Origin: Hoeflea sp. 108
GTDB lineage: Bacteria; Pseudomonadota; Alphaproteobacteria; Rhizobiales; Rhizobiaceae
Length of the DNA stretch: 64,000 bases
Assembly: GCF_000372965.1 (NCBI RefSeq)
Contig: NZ_KB890024.1
Span: 3,846,839-3,910,838, forward strand
Reading direction: 5' to 3'
The notes beneath the pieces were generated by a model. That model ran no database searches, had not been told where the DNA came from, and was given only the letters and a program-made list of their open reading frames with translations. This document shows, piece by piece, positions 29,532 through 39,311 of this stretch. Each line of letters opens with the position of its first letter. The first letter of the stretch is position 1. Position numbers and translations under genes: made by a program.

Positions 29532-30445
29532 TTCTTCTTCCCCAGTTCCGAGTAGAGATAGGGCACGATGATCGTGAAGATCATCATCATCATGATGATC
29601 GCCGAGGCCGCGCCCATGCCCATTTCGTTGCGGCCGAAGGTGAATTTCTGCATGAATAGCGCGGGCGTCCAGGTCGCGGTGCCGGGGCCGCCGTCGGTCA
29701 TCGCCACCACAAGGTCGTAGGACTTGATGGCCAGGTGTGCGAGCACCACGAAGGCCGACAGGAACACCGGCCGCATCAGCGGAATGATGATCCGGCGGTA
29801 GATGGTCATGGTCGAGGCGCCGTCGATCTGGGCTGCCTTGATGATCTCGTTGTCGACGCCGCGCAGGCCGGCGAGGAACATAGCCATGACGAAGCCTGAC
29901 GACTGCCAGACGGCTGCGATGACGATGGTGTAGATCGCCATCGGACCTTCCTTGATCCAGCGGAACGAGAAGCTTTCCCACCCCCAGGACTGCATCACGT
30001 GTTCGAGGCCGATGCCGGGATCGAGGAACCATTTCCAGGCAACGCCGGTGACGATGAAGGACAGCGCCATCGGGTAGAGATAGATCGGCCTGAGAACACC
30101 CTCGCCGCGAATCTTCTGGTCGAGGAAGATGGCCAGCGCCAGCCCGATCGCACTGCAGATGACGATGTAGAGAACCGAGAAGATCGCTAGGTTCTTCAGC
30201 GCGACGATCCAGTTCGGATGATTGAACAGGCGCACATAGTTGTTGAAGCCGACCCAGGTCGAGAAATCGGGCAACAGCTTCGAACCGGAAAACGACAGGA
30301 AGGCCGTGAAGATGATGAAGCCATAGACGAAGATCAGGATGACTGCGAAGCTCGGCGCAAGCACGAGTTTCGGCAGCCACTCCTGCAGCGTGGCGCGCGT
30401 TTCCGTCGCCGTGCGCGGCACAGCGGTCGTCGTGAGGTCTGCCAT
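29528..30445 (-). CDS. Sugar ABC transporter permease, MalF type
   Basis: 305 residues from MADLTTTAVPRTATE. About six membrane segments; EAA loop with IIKAAQIDGASTMTIYRRI. LSFSGSKLLPDFSTWVGFNNYVRL is typical of glucose/mannose-type (GtsB-like) permeases. A possible ATG at 30490 is not favoured because the sequence before 30445 is not conserved-looking. Confidence 0.92.
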   Translation of the reverse strand: MADLTTTAVPRTATETRATLQEWLPKLVLAPSFAVILIFVYGFIIFTAFLSFSGSKLLPDFSTWVGFNNYVRLFNHPNWIVALKNLAIFSVLYIVICSAIGLALAIFLDQKIRGEGVLRPIYLYPMALSFIVTGVAWKWFLDPGIGLEHVMQSWGWESFSFRWIKEGPMAIYTIVIAAVWQSSGFVMAMFLAGLRGVDNEIIKAAQIDGASTMTIYRRIIIPLMRPVFLSAFVVLAHLAIKSYDLVVAMTDGGPGTATWTPALFMQKFTFGRNEMGMGAASAIIMMMMIFTIIVPYLYSELGKKK

Positions 30446-30521
30446 TGTTCCAGCCTCTGGTTGATGTCGACGGTTGGGTGCCCCGGCCAAAGCCGGGGCA
30501 CGTAAGCTATGGAGCTATCGC

Positions 30522-31775
30522 TCAGCCCTTGGCGGCTGCGACCGCCTCGACCAGCGCGGCAGCGGCTGCCTTCGAGTCGAGCTCGCCGTTGAAGTGGCGG
30601 GTCACGACGTCATAAAGCGCGTTCTTGACCGCGGCCGGAGCCGCATAGCCATGCGCCATCGAGCCGAACAGCTTGCCGCTGGTGTTGGCTTCGGCCAGGT
30701 CCTTGATGCCCTTCTTGCCGCAATCGTCGAAGGCGGTGTCAGGCACATCGGTGCGCGCCGGCACCGACCCCTTGACCACGTTGAACGACGACTGGAAGGC
30801 TGGATCCTCGATGTCCGCGGCCATCTTCATCTGCGCCGCCTTCTTGTCGTCGCCGACCTTGAACATCATGAACATGTCCGAGTTGAAGGTGACCGCCCCC
30901 TGCGTGCCGGGGAAGCGGATGCAGACGAAGTCGGTGCCCGGCTTCTGGCCGGCCTTCAGGAACTCGCCCTTGGCCCAGTCACCCATCATCTGCATGCCGG
31001 CCTTGCCTTCGATGACCATGGCAGAGGCCAGGTTCCAGTCGCGGCCCGAGAAGTCCTTGTCGACATAGCTCTTCAGCTTGGCCATGCGGTCGAAGGCTTC
31101 GACCATCTTGTCCGAACCCAACGCTGCCGGGTCGAGGTCGATCATGGACGACTTGTAGAAATCGGTGCCGAGCGACAGCACGACGGCGTCGAAGATGGTG
31201 GCATCCTGCCAGGCCTGGCCGCCATGGCCGAGCGGGGTGATGCCGTTGGCCTTCATCTTGTCGAGCACGGCGACGAGTTCGTCCCAGGTCTCGGGAGCCT
31301 TGCCGCCGGCAGCGTCGAGCGCCTTCTTGTTGATCCACACCCAGTTGGTCGAGTGCACGTTCACAGGAGCGGCGATCCACTTTCCGTCATGCTTGGCGAA
31401 GTTCTGCAGGGCCACCGGAACGACCTTGTCCCAGCCTTCCTTGTCGGCCACTTCGCCGAGATCGCCCACAACGCCCTGCTTGGCCCAGTCAGTGATGTCG
31501 AAGCCAAGCGCCTGCACGGCCGTGGGCGGATCGCCTGCGGTAACGCGGGCGCGCAGCGCCGTCATCGCGGCTTCACCGCCACCGCCGGCCACCGGCATGT
31601 CTTTCCAGGTAACGCCCTGGCTCTCGAGGTTCTTCTTGAGAACGTCGAGAGCGGCAGCCTCGCCGCCCGACGTCCACCAATGAAGCACCTCGACGCTCTC
31701 GGCAGCGTGTGCCAGCGGCATCGGCGCCACGAACAGTGTCGCGATCGCTGCCGTACTCATCAAAAACTTACGCAT
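30522..31775 (-). CDS. Sugar ABC transporter substrate-binding protein, GtsA-like (SBP family 1)
   Basis: 417 residues with a Sec signal peptide ending AHA at about residue 24. Mature start VEVLHWWTSGGEAAALDVLK and the following DMPVAGGGGEAAMTALRARV closely resemble glucose/mannose-binding proteins of the GtsA group. It is preceded by an 89-base gap, the largest in the operon, so an internal promoter is possible. The catabolic neighbours do not include glycolytic enzymes, so the true ligand may be a sugar derivative. Confidence 0.9.
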   Translation of the reverse strand: MRKFLMSTAAIATLFVAPMPLAHAAESVEVLHWWTSGGEAAALDVLKKNLESQGVTWKDMPVAGGGGEAAMTALRARVTAGDPPTAVQALGFDITDWAKQGVVGDLGEVADKEGWDKVVPVALQNFAKHDGKWIAAPVNVHSTNWVWINKKALDAAGGKAPETWDELVAVLDKMKANGITPLGHGGQAWQDATIFDAVVLSLGTDFYKSSMIDLDPAALGSDKMVEAFDRMAKLKSYVDKDFSGRDWNLASAMVIEGKAGMQMMGDWAKGEFLKAGQKPGTDFVCIRFPGTQGAVTFNSDMFMMFKVGDDKKAAQMKMAADIEDPAFQSSFNVVKGSVPARTDVPDTAFDDCGKKGIKDLAEANTSGKLFGSMAHGYAAPAAVKNALYDVVTRHFNGELDSKAAAAALVEAVAAAKG

Positions 31776-31864
31776 TCCAGTTCCTCCCGGGTTGCAAGTT
31801 CCTCACGCCTGATTGCGTGACACATTTCCCTTCGGCCCCGCCTCTGGGAATTCCTCCGATCGCT

Positions 31865-33385
31865 TCAGCCCCGTGCCTCCTTCGGCATCCAGTGGCCCGT
31901 CCGCGCTCCGATATGCATGTTGAGCGTCTTGGTCTCGGTGTAGTCCTCCACCGCATGGCGTCCGAGTTCGCGCCCGATGCCCGACTGGCGATAGCCGCCG
32001 AAGGGCAGTTCCGAAGCGCCGTCCATGAAGGTATTCATCCAGATGGTGCCCGCGCGGACCTTGCGGCCGACGGTAAGGCAGGTGTCGAAGTCGCGGCTCC
32101 ACACGCCGGCCGACAGGCCATAGTCGATCGCGTTGGCGATGCGGATCGCCTCGTCGGCAGTCTCGAAGGCAAGCACCGAAAGCACCGGTCCGAACACCTC
32201 CTCCCTCGCCACCGCCATGTCGGGGGCGACCGACGACAGGATCGTCGGCTCCATGAACTGGCCAAGGCCGAGATCGGCGGCAGACCCGCCGATGGCGACG
32301 TCAGCGCCATTGTCGCTCGCACCTTTCACGTAAGTAACGATCTTCGCAAGATGCTGCGGGGTGATGATAGCACCAACCTGCGTCGCAGGATCGAGCGGAT
32401 CGCCGACCTTGACCTTGGCCGACAGCGCAGCAATCCGGCCGGTCACCTCGTCGGCGATGTCGCGATGCACGATCAGGCGCGAGCCGGCATTGCAGCACTC
32501 GCCGGCATTGAAGTAGGCGCCAAAGACGGCCGCATCGATGAAATCGTCGAGATTGGCGTCGGGAAACACGATCTGCGGGTTCTTGCCACCAAGCTCCAGC
32601 GAGACCTTCTTCAGCGTCTGCGCAGCGTTGGCCATGGTCAGCCGGCCGATGCCGGTCGACCCGGTGAACGACACCATGTCGATGTCAGGATGGCTGGTCA
32701 GCGGCGCGCCCGCCTCGGGGCCGGTGCCGACGATGATGTTGACCACGCCCGCGGGAACGCCTGCCGTCTCCAGGATTTCGCCCAGCACCAGCGTCGAACC
32801 TGACGTCAGTTCCGACGGCTTGACCACTGCCGTGCAGCCGGCAGCCAGCGCAAAGGGCAGTTTCTGGCTGACGATCAGGAACGGGAAATTCCATGGCGTG
32901 ATGATCGACACCACGCCGATCGCCTCGCGTAGCACCACGCCCAGCGTACCGTCGCCCAGCGTGTTGTAGCTCTCGCCATGCAGGTCGCGGGCAAGTGCCG
33001 CAGCATAGCGCCAGATGTCCGAAGCGCCGCTGAGTTCGCCCTTGGCCTGCGAGATCGGCTTGCCTGACTCGATACAGTCGAGGAAAGCGAGCTCGTCGGC
33101 ACGCTCGTCGATGATGTCGGCGGCGCGCAGCAGGATGCGCGAGCGCTCGGCGCCGGTCATGCGCGGCCAGTGGCCGTCGTCGAACGCCTTGCGGGCCGAG
33201 GCAATCGCCCGGTTCGCGTCGACAGCGGTCGCGGCCTGATAACGGCTCACCACCGTGCCGTGGCCGGGGCTGGCGCGCTCGATCGTCTTGGCTTCAGTGC
33301 CGGCGGTCCATTTACCGTCGATCAGCATCTTGAACTCGCGGACCTTGAATCCGTCGAGCGGCTTGGGACGCATCAGAACCGTCAT
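31865..33385 (-). CDS. NAD(P)-dependent aldehyde dehydrogenase
   Basis: 506 residues. Conserved ALDH motifs: SIITPWNFP, GSTGIG, catalytic Glu in LELGGKNPQ and catalytic Cys in NAGECCNAGSR. Start at 33385 is chosen because AGGAG lies seven bases upstream and the ATG overlaps the upstream TGA (TGATG); ATG at 33391 would sit too close to the ribosome site. It would convert the aldehyde made by a GMC enzyme into the acid used by the CoA-transferase. Confidence 0.9.
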   Translation of the reverse strand: MTVLMRPKPLDGFKVREFKMLIDGKWTAGTEAKTIERASPGHGTVVSRYQAATAVDANRAIASARKAFDDGHWPRMTGAERSRILLRAADIIDERADELAFLDCIESGKPISQAKGELSGASDIWRYAAALARDLHGESYNTLGDGTLGVVLREAIGVVSIITPWNFPFLIVSQKLPFALAAGCTAVVKPSELTSGSTLVLGEILETAGVPAGVVNIIVGTGPEAGAPLTSHPDIDMVSFTGSTGIGRLTMANAAQTLKKVSLELGGKNPQIVFPDANLDDFIDAAVFGAYFNAGECCNAGSRLIVHRDIADEVTGRIAALSAKVKVGDPLDPATQVGAIITPQHLAKIVTYVKGASDNGADVAIGGSAADLGLGQFMEPTILSSVAPDMAVAREEVFGPVLSVLAFETADEAIRIANAIDYGLSAGVWSRDFDTCLTVGRKVRAGTIWMNTFMDGASELPFGGYRQSGIGRELGRHAVEDYTETKTLNMHIGARTGHWMPKEARG

Positions 33386-34164
33386 CACCATTCTCCTGCA
33401 AACTTGGCGGCACGCTTCTCGCTAAAGGCGGCGAGCCCCTCCTTGAGGTCGCCGGTCTTGGCGACGAGGATAGAGCCCAGCGCCTCGACAGCGGTGCCAT
33501 TGTCTTCGCCATTGGCAGTGGCGATCATCAGTTTTGCAACCTCGACTGCCGCAGGGCCCCGCGCCGCGATCCGTACCGCATAGTCGCGCGCCGCGGCCAC
33601 CGCCCCGCCGGTCTCGACCACATGATCGACAAGTCCGAGGGCTACAGCCTCGTCGGCGGAAAACACCTCGCCACCGAGCGCCATGCGCCGCACCACCTGA
33701 GCACTGGTCCGCCGCACCAGCCGCTGCGTGCCCGACCAGCCCGGCACCATGCCGAGCCCGGTCTCGGGCAGACCGATCTTCACATGGCGTTCGGCGATAC
33801 GGATGTCGGCTGCGATCGCCAGCTCCAGCCCGCCGCCCAGTGCATGGCCGTTAATGGCGGCGATCAGCGGCATACGCAGCGTTGCCAGCCTTTCGAACAC
33901 GCGATGGCCGAAGCGCACCCAGGCATGACCGAACTCGCTGGGCGTCATGCCGCCCCAGGCCTTGATGTCGCCGCCGGCCGAAAACGCCTTGCCCTCGCCT
34001 GTGAGGATCGTGACCCGGATGTCGGCATTGGCCTCGACCTCGTCGCAAGCCTGGGACAGCGCCTTCAGCATGTCGATGTCAAATGCGTTGAGCTTGTCCG
34101 GTCGGGCCGCCGTGATGATTGCGACAGGCCCGTCGAACTCGACCCTGATACGCTGGTCAGCCAT
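33385..34164 (-). CDS. Enoyl-CoA hydratase/isomerase (crotonase) family protein
   Basis: 259 residues. Both hydratase glutamates appear present: Glu114 in ALGGGLELAIAAD and Glu134 in GLPETGLGMVPG, with the oxyanion-hole segment AFSAGGDIKAW. It is therefore a competent hydratase or a related hydrolase. It overlaps the CoA-transferase gene by eight bases, which ties the two steps together. Confidence 0.9.
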   Translation of the reverse strand: MADQRIRVEFDGPVAIITAARPDKLNAFDIDMLKALSQACDEVEANADIRVTILTGEGKAFSAGGDIKAWGGMTPSEFGHAWVRFGHRVFERLATLRMPLIAAINGHALGGGLELAIAADIRIAERHVKIGLPETGLGMVPGWSGTQRLVRRTSAQVVRRMALGGEVFSADEAVALGLVDHVVETGGAVAAARDYAVRIAARGPAAVEVAKLMIATANGEDNGTAVEALGSILVAKTGDLKEGLAAFSEKRAAKFAGEW

Positions 34165-35767
34165 TGACGACCTCCAGCCTGCGCTCGGCCTTGCGCGGAA
34201 GTTTCAGCCCGATCGGCGCCTCTGCAAACAGAGAAGAATCCATCAGCTTGAGCTTATCCGAGACGATCAGCGGAAACTCCGACTGATCAAGGATATGCGC
34301 CTGCAGTTCCACCCCCGGCGCGATCTCGGTCAGCACGATGCCTTGAGGCGTCAGCTTCATCACGCAGCGTTCGGTGACATAGGTGATGTCCTGGCCCTGC
34401 TCGACGCCGCGCCGGCCCGAGAAGGTGACATGCTCGACCTCGTTGACCAGCTTCTTGAGCTTGCCTTCCTTGTCGATGACCAGCTTGCCGCCAGCGATAT
34501 CGAGCTTGGCGCCCGCATTGAACATGCCCGAGAAGACGATCTTCTTCGCCCGGGCAGTGATGTCGACGAAACCGCCCGCTCCCGCCGTCACATGCGACCG
34601 GAAGCTGAGCTTGGAGACGTTAACCGAGCCGCTGCGGTCGATCTCGAGGAAGGACAGCAGCGAGGCGTCGAAGCCCGCGCCCTGGAAATAGGTGAACTGG
34701 TAGGGCGACGGCATGAAGGCGTCGGCGTTCGACGCACAGCCGAAGGCAAAGTCGAGCAGCGGCACGCCGCCAACAGCCCCCTGCTCGATCACCCAGGTGA
34801 CCTCGCCATGCAGCCCCTCTTCCAGCAGGATGCGCGGCACGTTGGCCGATATGCCGAAGCCGAGATTGACCGCGCTGCCCGCCTCCAGCTCCTGCGCCAC
34901 GCGGCGCGCGATCACCTTCTGGATGTTGAACTCGGGCACGCGGAAACTGTCGAGCGGCCGCATGATCTCACCCGAGATCGCCGGGTCGTAGGCCGTCTGC
35001 GTCGTTTGCTTCTGCTCTGGGTCGACGACGATGTAGTCGACCAGCATGCCCGGCACGCGCACGTCATGCGGTCGCAGCGAGCCGTCCTTGGTGATGCGCT
35101 TCACCTGGGCAATGACGATGCCGCCATTGTTGCGGGCGGCCAGCGCCTGGTCGAGCCCGCCGAGATAGGCGCCCTCATGCTCGTAGGTCAGGTTGCCGCG
35201 CTCGTCCGCCGTCGTCGCCCGGATGATCGCCACCTGAGGCTTGATCGCGGGGAAGAACAGCCAGTCCTCGCCCTCGAAGCTGACCTTCCTGACCAACGGT
35301 TCGGCCGCGGCACGCGCATTCATGGCGCAGCCCTGCCGCTCGGGATCGACGAAGGTATCGAGCCCGACCTTGGTCATCACGCCCGGCCGCTTGGCCGCTG
35401 CCTCGCGATGCATGTCGAACATGATGCCCGAGGGAACATTGTAGGCCGCCACCTCCTCATTGCCGATCATCTGCCAGATCAGCGGCGGCTCGGCGCTCGA
35501 CGGCCCCGACGGATAGGAGCCGCCGATGATCTTCTTGAGCAGGCCCTTCTTCGCAATGTAGTCGACACCCTTGATGCCGCTCATGTCGCCGGCGGCAATG
35601 GGGTGCAGGGTGGTCAGGTCGCGCGGATGTCCCGTCGCGTCGAAGCGCTCGCCGATCGCCCTCAGCATCAGATCGGGACAGCCGAGCCCGCTCGACGACG
35701 ACACCGAGACGACGGCACCGTCGGAGATCAATGCAGCAGCCTGGGCTGCGGTGATGTGCTTGCCCAT
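34157..35767 (-). CDS. Acyl-CoA:acetate/3-ketoacid CoA-transferase, fused alpha-beta form
   Basis: 536 residues, containing both family I CoA-transferase halves in one chain. The N-terminal half has the glycine-rich GGSYPSGPSSAEPP region; the C-terminal half has the catalytic Glu in TWVIEQGAVGGVP. It would activate an acid with CoA from a donor thioester, reversibly. Start at MGKHITAAQAAAL (35767), two bases after the oxidoreductase stop. Confidence 0.9.
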   Translation of the reverse strand: MGKHITAAQAAALISDGAVVSVSSSSGLGCPDLMLRAIGERFDATGHPRDLTTLHPIAAGDMSGIKGVDYIAKKGLLKKIIGGSYPSGPSSAEPPLIWQMIGNEEVAAYNVPSGIMFDMHREAAAKRPGVMTKVGLDTFVDPERQGCAMNARAAAEPLVRKVSFEGEDWLFFPAIKPQVAIIRATTADERGNLTYEHEGAYLGGLDQALAARNNGGIVIAQVKRITKDGSLRPHDVRVPGMLVDYIVVDPEQKQTTQTAYDPAISGEIMRPLDSFRVPEFNIQKVIARRVAQELEAGSAVNLGFGISANVPRILLEEGLHGEVTWVIEQGAVGGVPLLDFAFGCASNADAFMPSPYQFTYFQGAGFDASLLSFLEIDRSGSVNVSKLSFRSHVTAGAGGFVDITARAKKIVFSGMFNAGAKLDIAGGKLVIDKEGKLKKLVNEVEHVTFSGRRGVEQGQDITYVTERCVMKLTPQGIVLTEIAPGVELQAHILDQSEFPLIVSDKLKLMDSSLFAEAPIGLKLPRKAERRLEVVNG

Positions 35768-35769
35768 GG

Positions 35770-36771
35770 TCAGAGCCTCGCCTCGATGGCAACTGCCTTG
35801 CCGGTCGCGGCCGACTTGACCACTGCAAGCCCTGTCGCCAGCGACCACACGCCATCCTCGCCCGTCGCCGACGGTTTGCCCTTGCCTGATATGGCGTCGT
35901 GGAACGACTGCAAACCCGCCTCGTAGAGATTGCGCTGGTCGAGCTTGAGTTCCTGCTCGCCCTCAGCGTTGCGCAGCACGACGGAACCGACCGGCTTCTG
36001 GGTCATGACGTTGCGCGCGATGAGCGAACCCTCGGTGCCATGTACCTCGAAACCCGTCTCTGCAAACCTGGTGGTGAACGCATCGTGGAACTGGGCGATC
36101 ACGCCCGACTTGAAGCGCAGCACACCCATCACGGCGTCTTCCAGCCCCGCCTGTCCCATGCCGCCAGTCTGGCTGAAGGCCACGGCCTCCACCGGATCGT
36201 CATTGAGCACGAAGCGCAAAGTGTCGGCGTCATGCACAGTGATGTCGAGGATCACACCACCACCGGCCTGCGGCTTGTCGAGCCGCCAGCCCTGCAGATG
36301 CGGCGGCAGGTAGACGGCGTGGAACACCCGCGCCGCCAGCGGCTTGCCGATACGGCCCGCAGCGATCGCATCGCGCATCGCCCGGTGGCTCGCCGCATTG
36401 CGCAGATGGTGGTTGGTCGCAAAAACGACGCCAGCGTCACGCGCGGCCTTCACCATTGCCAGTGCATCGTCGAGCGTCAGCGCCAGCGGCTTCTCGCACA
36501 GCACATGCTTGCCGGCCCTGGCCGCTGCAATCGCCTGCTCCAGATGCAGTTCGTTGGTGGTCGAAATGTAGACGGCATCGACACCGGCATCGCCGACGAT
36601 GTCGTCCAGCGACGTCACCGACTTCGCGATACCGTTCGCCTGGGCATAGGCCCGGCCGCGTTCGGCATTGGTGCTCATGACAGACACGACCTCGCCGCCG
36701 GTCGCACGGATCGCGCCGATGACCCATTCCCTGGCGATGGTGCTCGCCCCGATCAGACCCCAGCGCGTCAT
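35770..36771 (-). CDS. Gfo/Idh/MocA-family oxidoreductase
   Basis: 333 residues. The N-terminal Rossmann fold starts WGLIGASTIAREW. The hallmark VLCEKPLALT supplies the active-site Lys near residue 95, followed by the C-terminal alpha/beta substrate domain. These enzymes oxidise or epimerise sugars, inositols and their acids using NAD(P). The gene is translationally coupled to lacI (ATGA overlap), which makes it a likely first catabolic step. Confidence 0.9.
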   Translation of the reverse strand: MTRWGLIGASTIAREWVIGAIRATGGEVVSVMSTNAERGRAYAQANGIAKSVTSLDDIVGDAGVDAVYISTTNELHLEQAIAAARAGKHVLCEKPLALTLDDALAMVKAARDAGVVFATNHHLRNAASHRAMRDAIAAGRIGKPLAARVFHAVYLPPHLQGWRLDKPQAGGGVILDITVHDADTLRFVLNDDPVEAVAFSQTGGMGQAGLEDAVMGVLRFKSGVIAQFHDAFTTRFAETGFEVHGTEGSLIARNVMTQKPVGSVVLRNAEGEQELKLDQRNLYEAGLQSFHDAISGKGKPSATGEDGVWSLATGLAVVKSAATGKAVAIEARL

Positions 36772-37817
36772 GCCGTCATCGCCTCTCGCTTTGTCCGCCG
36801 TGCCGCGCCGCAGCTTTCGCGCACCACCAGCCGCACCGAAGCGACCAGCGCCTCTGGCTCGAAATCACCCGAATTGATCTGCTTGAGCAGCAACTGTGCT
36901 GCCCGCCGGCCCATGCCCTGCGGATCGACCGAAACCGTGGTCAGCGCCGGCACCGCCGTTTTTGCCTCGATCACGTCGTCGAAGCCGATGACGCCGAAAT
37001 CGACGCCCGGTTCGATGCGGGCGCTGCGCAGCCCGTCGCAGGCACCGAAGGCTACCGCATCATTGAAGCAGAGCGCCGCCGTCGGCCGGTCGGCCATAGA
37101 CAACAGCCGCTCGACCGCCGCCACACCGCCTGCGCGCGACGGCGCCGAGCTGATCACCAGCTCGTCCGAGGCATCCAGTCCCGCCTCCACCAGCGCGTCG
37201 CGAAAACCGCGCATGCGTTCGTCGAATACGGCCGTGTCGTTGAAGCCGCCAAGGAAGGCGATGCGCCGATGACCCAGCTCGATCAGGTGGCGCACGGCCG
37301 CCGCCGCCCCTGCATGCCCGTCCGACACGACGGAGGATACCTTGAGCCCCGGCACGTTGCGCGCCACCAGCACCACGGGAATGCCGCTGTCGACCAGCGG
37401 CCTGAGATCGGCTGACGTCGTCCCTCGCGCCGGCGACAGGATCAGCCCGGCCATGCCATGCTCGCGCATCGAGGCGATCACCTCGGCCTGGCGGTCGGGA
37501 TTCTCGGCTGAATTGGCCATGAACTGGATATAGCCGGCCGACTGCACCACCATGTCCATGCCAACGGCCAGCTCAGCAAAGAAGCTGTTGGTCAGGTCGT
37601 TGACGACGATGCCGACGATCTTGGATTTCGACTGGCGCAGATTGGCAGCACTTCGGTTGTAGACATAACCGAGTTCGCGAATGACAGCGCCCACCTTGGC
37701 GCGGGTCGCCTCGTTGACCAGCGAACTGCCTTGCAGCACCAGCGACACGGTCGACTTCGACACGCCGGCAGCGCGCGCAACATCGACAACTGTCACCTTC
37801 GACTGCTTCAACGCCAT
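36768..37817 (-). CDS. LacI-family transcriptional repressor
   Basis: 349 residues. Helix-turn-helix VTVVDVARAAGVSKSTVSLV at the N-terminus, hinge region, then a periplasmic-binding-protein-like sensor domain. It starts at MALKQSKVTVV; further upstream frame is non-coding. It is first in the twelve-gene operon and its own promoter carries a perfect TTGGAACGTTCCAA palindrome, with a near copy at the divergent DUF993 promoter. It is therefore the probable repressor of the whole locus, released by a sugar-like inducer. Confidence 0.93.
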   Translation of the reverse strand: MALKQSKVTVVDVARAAGVSKSTVSLVLQGSSLVNEATRAKVGAVIRELGYVYNRSAANLRQSKSKIVGIVVNDLTNSFFAELAVGMDMVVQSAGYIQFMANSAENPDRQAEVIASMREHGMAGLILSPARGTTSADLRPLVDSGIPVVLVARNVPGLKVSSVVSDGHAGAAAAVRHLIELGHRRIAFLGGFNDTAVFDERMRGFRDALVEAGLDASDELVISSAPSRAGGVAAVERLLSMADRPTAALCFNDAVAFGACDGLRSARIEPGVDFGVIGFDDVIEAKTAVPALTTVSVDPQGMGRRAAQLLLKQINSGDFEPEALVASVRLVVRESCGAARRTKREAMTA

Positions 37818-37865
37818 CCTCCCAGAAGGGCTCGTAAGCGGGCATCTCCGGCCCGTTTTGCGAGT

Positions 37866-37894
37866 CCAATAATTGGAACGTTCCAAATTGTCAA
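37866..37894 (-). promoter_or_regulatory. Promoter and LacI operator of the twelve-gene operon
   Basis: On the minus strand, TTGACA (37894-37889), a 17-base spacer and TATTGG (37871-37866). The spacer holds the palindrome TTGGAACGTTCCAA (37886-37873) with the central CG typical of LacI-family sites. A bound repressor would block RNA polymerase directly. Confidence 0.75.
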
Positions 37895-37966
37895 GCAAGC
37901 AAGACGGCGGGGGCAGCCATTTCCAGGCGACCTGCCAGAGAGAAAACCCAGCGAGCCTGGTGCCAG

Positions 37967-37980
37967 AATTGTGTACAATT
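37967..37980. promoter_or_regulatory. Second palindrome in the lacI-DUF993 intergenic region
   Basis: AATTGT-GT-ACAATT, a 6-bp inverted repeat unlike the LacI sites. It could bind another regulator. The rest of the 323-base gap, beyond the two promoters, shows nothing distinct. Confidence 0.3.
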
Positions 37981-38086
37981 GACATATTCAAACGATTTAC
38001 TACGTTTTCAGGCGCTTTCAGCAGCGCGCAGGCACAACTCTTGGACCATCCGGAGCCGCTCACTCGCTGATCGGCCAAAAACCAAC

Positions 38087-38115
38087 TTGAAATTTGGAAC
38101 GTTCTAAATTACGAG
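38087..38115 (+). promoter_or_regulatory. Promoter and LacI operator of the DUF993 gene
   Basis: TTGAAA (38087-38092), a 17-base spacer and TACGAG (38110-38115). The spacer carries TTTGGAACGTTCTAAA (38093-38108), one change from the palindrome at the lacI promoter and placed identically between -35 and -10. Confidence 0.7.
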
Positions 38116-38140
38116 ATGCAGCCGATCAGGGGAGGAACCC

Positions 38141-39307
38141 ATGGCCAGGCAGGTGAAACTTCCACAGGCGGACCGGACCGTCGAGACCTACGCCCTGTCA
38201 GGCACGCCGACAGATAGGCCGGCAACGCGCCCCACATTCAGCCGCATCGCCTATGCCGCGGCCCATGTCGTCTCCGACCCGTGGGCGGATGCCACGCCCT
38301 GGAACAGCCCTGTCATCGACTGGGATGCCACCATGGCTTTCAGACATCATCTCTGGTCGCTCGGTTTCCGCATCGCCGAGGCGATGGACACTTCGCAGCG
38401 CGGCATGGGGCTCGACTGGGCCGGGGCGCAGGAGCTGATCCGCCGTTCGCTGGCCGAAGCGCGCACGGTAGCGGGCGCCGACCTCGCCTGCGGCGCCGGC
38501 ACCGATCAACTCGACAAGCGCGACGCCCGCACGCTTGACGACGTGATCTCGGCCTATGAGGAGCAACTCGGCTTCATCGAAAAGCACGGTGGTCGCGCCA
38601 TCATGATGGCGAGCCGCGCACTCGCCCATGTCGCCCAATCCCGCGACGACTATCGCAAGGTTTATGGCCGCATTCTCGGCCAGGCCAAGGACAAGGTCGT
38701 ACTGCATTGGCTGGGCGACATGTTCGATCCCGAGTTGAGAGGCTACTGGGGTGGCGAGCGTTTCGAGGACACACTGGAGACGGTGCTTTCGATCATCGCC
38801 GACCACAAGGACAAGGTCGAAGGCATCAAGATCTCGCTGCTCGACCAGGCCTATGAGGTTGAACTGCGCCACCGGCTGCCCCAGGACGTGATCTGCTTCA
38901 CCGGCGACGACTTCAACTATGCCGCCCTGATCGAAGGCGACGGCACGCGCCACAGCCATGCCTTGCTTGGCATCTTCGACGCCGTCGCCCCGCAAGCCTC
39001 CAAGGCGCTGTCAGCCCTGGCCAGCAACGATCTCGCCACCTTCCGCAGCACAATCGAGCCGACGGTGCCGCTGTCGCGAAAAATCTTCGAGGCGCCGACG
39101 CAATACTACAAGGCCGGCGTCGTCTTCCTCGCCTGGCTCAACGGCCACCAGAGCCATTTCACCATGCCGGCAGGCATGCAGTCCGCCCGTGGTGCCCTGC
39201 ACTACGCCGACATTTTCCGCCTCGCCGACCAGGCCAACGTTCTGGACAAGCCGAACCTGGCCGTCGAGCGCATGGCGGCGCTGATGACGCAGTACGGCTT
39301 CGCCTGA
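38141..39307 (+). CDS. DUF993 protein, aldolase-like (dihydrodipicolinate synthase-type barrel)
   Basis: 388 residues, matching DUF993 by overall pattern: the FSRIAYAAAHVV N-terminus, the MDTSQRGMGLDW segment, VLHWLGDMFDPELRGYW and GIKISLLD, where a Lys on a barrel strand could be the Schiff-base residue. Relatives are annotated only as dihydrodipicolinate-synthase-like, without a known reaction. GGGGAGGAACCC before ATG is a strong ribosome site. Control by the LacI repressor links it to the divergent operon, probably as a carbon-carbon cleavage step. Confidence 0.8.
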   Translation: MARQVKLPQADRTVETYALSGTPTDRPATRPTFSRIAYAAAHVVSDPWADATPWNSPVIDWDATMAFRHHLWSLGFRIAEAMDTSQRGMGLDWAGAQELIRRSLAEARTVAGADLACGAGTDQLDKRDARTLDDVISAYEEQLGFIEKHGGRAIMMASRALAHVAQSRDDYRKVYGRILGQAKDKVVLHWLGDMFDPELRGYWGGERFEDTLETVLSIIADHKDKVEGIKISLLDQAYEVELRHRLPQDVICFTGDDFNYAALIEGDGTRHSHALLGIFDAVAPQASKALSALASNDLATFRSTIEPTVPLSRKIFEAPTQYYKAGVVFLAWLNGHQSHFTMPAGMQSARGALHYADIFRLADQANVLDKPNLAVERMAALMTQYGFA

Positions 39308-39311
39308 CCGG

